Source of the DNA: Henricia sp. BOLD:AAB3569
Lineage: Eukaryota; Echinodermata; Asteroidea; Spinulosida; Echinasteridae
DNA length: 64,000 nt
Direction: 5' to 3'
Assembly (NCBI GenBank): GCA_037783545.1
Contig: JBBELK010000009.1
Coordinates: 3,906,001 to 3,970,000 of the forward strand
In this document: in pieces, positions 59,440 through 64,000 of the stretch
Position numbering within the stretch: position 1 is the stretch's first letter
Layout of the letters: the number at the start of each line of letters is the position of its first letter
Notes under the pieces: generated by a model
What the model saw: the letters and a program-made list of their open reading frames with translations, nothing else
What the model was told of the DNA's origin: nothing
Databases searched by the model: none
Position numbers and translations under genes: made by a program

Positions 59440-59935
59440 GCGAGTGCGAGTCACCCCCGATACCCAGCCACTGAGGGCAGTTGAGTTGGTTAGCTAAATG
59501 TAGCTCGCTGCGCTGTCATTTGTCGATGTTCTGCACTGATTTTTCTACTCACATAATTCACAGTTTCCGCCGACCTAAGGCCGTGAAGTAGTGTTCATTT
59601 CGGTTGGCTGTATCGGGATAATGACAGTGTATACATGATTAGAAGAGCGACGTGACAAACCAAGTAATTTTCGGGGGAATCCTACCAAACACTTGATTGA
59701 ATCTTCACGTCTTTTCAAGTAGTCGTGCACAGGTACCTTACAGGTGCATGCACGTCGCTTTGTCAGCTTGTCAACATTTGCAGAAACGCCCTCTATTGCC
59801 CAAATATTAGCGGCATTCTTAGACGACAGAGGGCGGCATAAGACTTTTACGGCGGCGATTTCAGGTGCGTGCGCTTAGCTTTCCCGCGTCGTCCCGAGAT
59901 GGGGGCGGGAGGGAAACGCACTAATCCACCCAGCC
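59440..59935 (-). promoter_or_regulatory. Probable promoter region of the xylosyltransferase-like gene
   Basis: A GC- and CpG-rich patch (densest 59780-59930, with GGCGGCGATT, GCGTGCGC, CCCGCGTCGTCCCG and GGGGGCGGG) lies about 0.9-1.0 kb upstream of the start codon, in otherwise AT-rich sequence. No TATA box or start site could be fixed. A non-coding first exon inside this interval is possible. Inference from position and composition only. Confidence 0.4.
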
Positions 59936-61262
59936 CAGAGTACTTTAAAACATATCTTATATTGCCGACAGCAAAAATACAATAATTCGGCAGTCAGAAT
60001 GCTAACTTGAAATTGGTCTGCAATAAAGAAAGACTTTTTTTCTCTCAAGTGCGTTTTATTACTTCTTAAGTTGGCTTAAGAACTAGTTTTAGTTTCTTTG
60101 GCAAAACACAAAGTATTTCCACTGATTTCTAAACTTATCAAAAACGTTCGGAAACTCAAATTTGACTGACAATTTCTCCTTGAATTTGGTATCACTGGAA
60201 AGCCCCGTTATTCCTCTTTACGGTGATGTGTCATTTGTTATGATTAATCAATTGGGGGATGTGCAGTATAGCGGAATACAGGGGTGGGTGGAAAGTGAAA
60301 TGTCACAAAATCACTGCTATTGTCATGCAGTGCATTCCTTTTGCTTGGGGGATGAGAATGTGTCAATGCACTTTTTGACAATAGCAATGCATTTTGTGAC
60401 ATTTCACTTTACACCCTCCCCCTGTATTCAGCTGTGCTGCACATCCCCCAATTGCTTAATCATAACAAATGACACACCATTGTAAAGAGGAATAACGGGG
60501 CTTTCCAGTGATACTAAATTCAAGGATAATGACTTGGTAACAAGTTAGATATTGTCGGTCAAACCCGAGTTTCTGAACTTTTTTTGAGGAATTTATGTAA
60601 AATAAGAAATAGAATGAGAATGAGAAAATAAGAAATAGAATGATTAAAATAGTCAAACAAATATATTAAATATAAGTAGATTAAAGTAAATAAAAGTACA
60701 GTCCAGTATTAGGATTGCTACTATAAATGCTTACTTAAAGATAGTATACATGATTGGTAAACTCATACAAATAGTTTTATCCCCCTCTGTGATTGAAGAT
60801 ATGCATGATTAAAACCAACCTGAGCAAAAACCAGCTCCGTACTTTGTCTAACTTTTGAGAAAACAGTCAAAAAAGGTTTGCAGTCATTTCGCCCCAAAAC
60901 CACTTCGCCCTGAACCACGGCCTGTGCACGAAGTGGTTTTTTAGCGCTAATCAAGGTCTTAAATATGATCCACTAGACCGCTCTGCCATAGCACTCCACA
61001 AAACAGTGTATATCCCTACAAGAAACAATATTTCATTTTGGTGTGTATGTACACGTAGTACTAAAATACATATCTTCATCAAAAAATAATCTATTTTAAA
61101 AATATGCACGTTTTTAACAGGTGGTCTGGCTGTTTATAGAGATGCATTCTCATCGCGTTTTCTCTAGAAATTTGCACCATGTATATCCTTCCCGTATGAC
61201 AAAAATCATTCTTTACCCGAAAAACTATTCTGGCAAAAACACCCTGTGACATCCCAAAGACA
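59936..61262. other. Intergenic stretch with fold-back repeat and SINE fragment
   Basis: Holds the 3'UTR of MFSD13A (its end is not defined), the fold-back 60140-60585 listed separately, an AT-rich stretch of degenerate AAT/TAAA words (60590-60740), and half of a tRNA-derived SINE head on the minus strand (60945-61003). No other gene seen. Confidence 0.5.
60140..60585. repeat. Fold-back repeat, about 446 bp
   Basis: The left part (GTTCGGAAACTC, TATCACTGGAAAGCCCCGTT, ATGTCACAAAATCACTGCTA) recurs inverted on the right (AACGGGGCTTTCCAGTGATA and so on). Arms are about 200 bp and imperfect. A lone copy of the same end (GTCAGTCAAACTTGACTTTC) is at 43525-43558. Confidence 0.85.
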
Positions 61263-61492
61263 TCAAACATGAGTAAATATCGCACCTGCGCGTACCCGCT
61301 TCACCCACTCTAATCGCGAGCCGCGGAGCGTAAATCGTGTCCAGAGCAGAATTTGAATAATGGCGCATATAAGCGGGATGTAGACCAGGCAGTGAAAGCA
61401 TCCCAGTCGAACCATCTCGGAGTCTTCAGCGCTGAGGTCTTTGTCAACACCGCGTAATGAGTCCCCCGATTTAGACTGGAATATATCTCGAC
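61263..61492 (-). CDS. MFSD13A: MFSD13A last coding exon
   Basis: 230 bp including the stop. Acceptor TTCTGTACAG. An acidic loop (residues [12 protein letters not shown]) is followed by the final helix [20 protein letters not shown] and a short basic cytosolic tail. Confidence 0.93.
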
Positions 61493-62869
61493 CTGTACAG
61501 AACAAATTAGACATTATTATACTATAGTCAACTTGTGAATAATAATAAATATTAATAATTGCGGCATTTACACGATGTATCACAGCACTTTACATCCAAT
61601 ATATTCAAATGTCTAAGTCGATTTCCTCACAAAATCTTAAATTTTTCTCACTCAAAATTTGGTTTTTCCATCAAATTTGCACTTACCAATGCTTGAGTCA
61701 TTTTAAAGAAAAAAATTCTGATCAACTTTTTGACTCTTACCCTGAAGAGAATTGTCCCTTACCTGTCTGCATGGCAAGTAGTGTTGTTCCAAGTAGAGGC
61801 GCTATGGTCTGTCCAGGCTTAGATAGCAGAGCTGCCGTGCCAAAGACGAGTGCTGACACGGCTTGCTTGCGTCTGTGGATGACACAGTCTTCATCTACGA
61901 GGTCACTGATGACCAGGTTTAGCAGTTTGCAGGTGCCTTCGGTGAACACTCGATTGCTGCTCAAGAAAAAAGGGAAAGGACATTTCCACCACGAGTTAAC
62001 CCACGTCAAGAACAGACCGGCCAAATTTAGCCATTGAGATAACGCCGTTTGTAACAGTAATTATCTGTTATATTTTAGGTAATGGGCAGTAATATCTTAT
62101 TATTATTATTATTATTTCTTTCTGGTATTCATACCAAGGATTCCTCAATAGTGCTCATTGCACTGTCACTCGCAAGCGTGAAGAAACCCATGAAGAATTT
62201 GAATTAGAAATGGCCAGAGACACCGGGGAATCCCCTTGCTCTTTACAAAAGAATGCTCTGGGATCTTTAGAGTGCGCTACCATTACCTAACACACTGGAC
62301 CAACGGCTTTTCATCCCTTCCGAAGGATGGAGCAAGTGTGGTTGAGTGCCTTGCCCAAGGGCACAGGTACCGCAGCTGGATTCGAACCCGCAACCCCAAG
62401 TCTTCACCCATGATTGCGAGTCAGTGGCCCTAACCACTCGGCCACGGAACCCCACAGCAAATTTGTGACATGTTCTTGAAATCATGCTGAACTTAGCATG
62501 GGAAGGCTACAAAAACTAAGACAAAAATTTAAATAAGGGGGAAAAACCGGTCTGTAGACCAAGACCAGTTTTTATGACCATGACATTAAATTTTCCTTAC
62601 CTCGCAATAAACACACACAACAGCCAAATGTTATTGGGTCCCGCAAACAGCATAAACCCACTTAGAAGGCACTTGCAGTAGAATAGCCACTTAATAACGG
62701 CGTAGACGCTGTACTTGCGACATAATGACAAGAAGTACAGGTTGTTTAAGTGTGGGATAACAAAGGAGGCACCGATCAGTAGAGAACCCAAGCCGGGGGA
62801 CAGAGTGTTGCCAAGAAGTCGCTCCAGAAATAAGGGGAAAAAGTTGCTGTTGAAGTGGCAGTTGAAAAC
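61263..62869 (-). CDS. MFSD13A: MFSD13A (TMEM180) C-terminal part, three exons; 5' part beyond right edge
   Basis: Exons 62601-62869, 61763-61956 and 61263-61492 join in phase and give about 230 C-terminal residues ending at a TGA (61263-61265). Matches to the vertebrate protein are long and ordered: [19 protein letters not shown], then [36 protein letters not shown], then [22 protein letters not shown], and the tail [17 protein letters not shown]...W.(R/Q)FTLRG. The family is a glycoside-pentoside-hexuronide-type MFS membrane protein with about 12 helices; substrate and role are not established. It lies head-to-tail with the xylosyltransferase-like gene, whose start codon is 2.4 kb downstream of this stop. 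No poly(A) signal is assigned with confidence. Confidence 0.95.
61763..61956 (-). CDS. MFSD13A: MFSD13A exon (second from last)
   Basis: 194 bp. It encodes [20 protein letters not shown] and [19 protein letters not shown]. Two acceptors 3 bp apart (CAGCAG) are possible. The downstream one (exon top 61956) gives IASNRVF as in vertebrates; the other would add one serine. Donor G|GTAAGG. Confidence 0.95.
62097..62456 (-). repeat. Full-length tRNA-derived SINE, about 360 bp
   Basis: On the minus strand: GGTTCCGTGGCCGAGTGGTT (A-box), TTGCGGGTTCGAATCCAGCT (B-box), CCCTTGGGCAAGGCACTCAA, ATCCTTCGGAAGGGATGAAA, and an (AAT)n tail of about 7 repeats. The most complete member, in an MFSD13A intron. Confidence 0.92.
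62601..62869 (-). CDS. MFSD13A: MFSD13A exon (third from last)
   Basis: 269 bp, acceptor CTCTTTCAG, donor AG|GTAAGG. It encodes three membrane helices, including [20 protein letters not shown] and the loop [13 protein letters not shown], and ends at CVFIA before the split serine. Confidence 0.95.
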
Positions 62870-63173
62870 CTGAAAGAGGCAGTTAGAAAGCAGTTATAAA
62901 TATGACATACAAACTTAAAGACTGGTTCATACTTTAAACGAACGCAAATCTGATGTAAATCTGGTGTCAAACATTGCGCAGCGAACTTTCGCGCTAGTTT
63001 AAACTAAGTTACATAGATGTAACAAACCCATACATGTAATATTTGCCCAAACATGAAATCAGCATATGCACCATATAGGCCTACTAAGTGCTATTTCTTG
63101 AGAATAGTGTGCTCAGGTGGGACTTGTAACTCCTGCATACTAGGCAGATGTTTAAACCACTTTACAAGACTAC

Positions 63174-63898
63174 ACCGTGGCCGAGTGGTTTGGGTCATAG
63201 AGTACAGAAGCGATGACATCACAAAAAACTTTTTTTACATTTCAGCGTTTTGGATACCATGTATCGGTGGAGCATGATGAAAAACATCCACAGCCCAAAT
63301 TTGGTGGGAATCGGTTCAGTGGGGCCCGAAATATGGCCGCATGAATACATAATTAGCCCCATTGAAATCAGTGTAAATTGGCCTGGTTCCAAAAGTTACG
63401 ATCCAGGCCAATTTACACTGATTTCAATGGGGATAATTAGGTATTCATGCGGCCATATCTCGGGCCACCATGAACCAATTCATGTCAAATTTGATGTGTG
63501 AGGGTTTTTCATCATGTTCTACCGAAATATGGTCATGAAAATGCTGAAATGCAAAAAAGAAAATTTGATGACGTCACACTTCGGCTGTCTATTGACTCGC
63601 AATCATAAGTAAAAACCTGGGGTTGCGGGTTCGAATCCGGCTGCGGTACCTGTGCCCTTGAGCAAGGCACTCAACCACACTTGCTCCATCCTTTGGAAGG
63701 GATGTAAAGCCATTGGTCTAGTGTGTTAGGTAACGGTAACGCACTCTAAAGATCCCAGAGCATTCTTTCGTGAAGAGTAAGGGAATCCCCAGTGTCTCTG
63801 GCCATTTCTAATTCTATTTCTAAATGGTTTCCTCACACTTGCGAGTGACAGTGCAATGAGCACTATTGAGGAATCCTCAAAGAAATAATAATAATAAC
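63174..63898 (+). repeat. Same SINE family, split by an insertion
   Basis: CCGTGGCCGAGTGGTTTGGG at 63175, then after the insertion CTCGCAATCATAAG..GGGTTGCGGGTTCGAATCC, CCCTTGAGCAAGGCACTCAA and an (AAT)n tail. It aligns with 62097-62456 over its whole length once 63198-63591 is removed. Confidence 0.92.
63198..63591. mobile_element. 394-bp fold-back inserted in the SINE
   Basis: The left half pairs with the right half over nearly its full length (GGCCGCATGAATAC / GTATTCATGCGGCC; CAGTGTAAATTGGCCTGG / CCAGGCCAATTTACACTG). End words TAGAGTACAGAAG and CTTCGGCTGTCTA. Only about 10 bp form the loop. Confidence 0.93.
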
Positions 63899-64000
63899 CA
63901 CTGAGCTTGCCGACGTCAAATGGTGCTGATTGTCCTACAGCGGACAACTGCAAATATATGAAGTTGAAACTAGTTCATCTTTCTGCGAATTTCTGGCGCA

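Overview
The window looks like nuclear DNA of a marine invertebrate deuterostome. An echinoderm is my best guess, from impression rather than proof: the genes are intron-rich and animal-like, introns reach 19 kb and are full of short repeats, tRNA-derived SINEs and fold-back elements are abundant, and the palindromic word TACATGTA is everywhere. There are no bacterial features such as operons, CRISPR arrays or ribosomal RNA.

Only two genes are well supported, and both lie on the minus strand. The first fills about 58 kb. It has 13 coding exons between 58867 (start codon) and 457, and it runs off the left edge. Every exon has GT/AG borders on the minus strand, and all reading phases join, giving 815 codons so far. 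The predicted protein is type II membrane-anchored: a signal anchor at residues 31-49, a proline-rich basic stem, a cysteine-rich block at about 139-268 that resembles a SUEL-type (galactose/rhamnose-binding) lectin domain, and then a Branch-family glycosyltransferase domain that follows peptide O-xylosyltransferase motif by motif but is clearly diverged. The second gene is the 3' end of MFSD13A (TMEM180), with three exons between 62869 and 61263. Its upstream exons lie beyond the right edge. The 2.4 kb between the two genes holds the probable promoter of the first gene (a CpG-rich patch near 59780-59930), a doubtful small ORF and a 450-bp fold-back repeat.

The introns hold most of the interest. 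(1) There are tRNA-derived SINEs of several families, including two tandem arrays of about 77-bp tRNA-head units (7036-7690 and 8557-8778). (2) There are many inverted-repeat elements, from 39-bp hairpins to 1.2-kb fold-backs, several nested in one another. (3) There is a structural class of about 100-500 bp elements in which the terminal word recurs inside the element and cuts it into small hairpin modules. At least four sequence-unrelated families show this: GTGTAAAC, GCATTGGAC, TTCCCATTGGAC and TTCACACTTG. Some copies consist of one module or of rearranged modules. (4) There is a 1.1-kb ATGGTA-type tandem array (39631-40760) with a higher-order period of 114-115 bp.

Layout from left to right: exons 13-9 are compact (457-3321). 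Exons 8 (5.3 kb), 7 (13.1 kb), 6 (14.7 kb), 5 (22.4 kb), 4 (31.0 kb), 3 (35.1 kb) and 2 (38.6 kb) are separated by repeat-rich introns. A 19.2-kb first intron leads to exon 1 (57864-58867). Then come the intergenic region and the 3' exons of MFSD13A (61263-62869), followed by a SINE split by a fold-back insertion (63174-63898). Family assignments come from recognition of conserved motifs; no database search was run.
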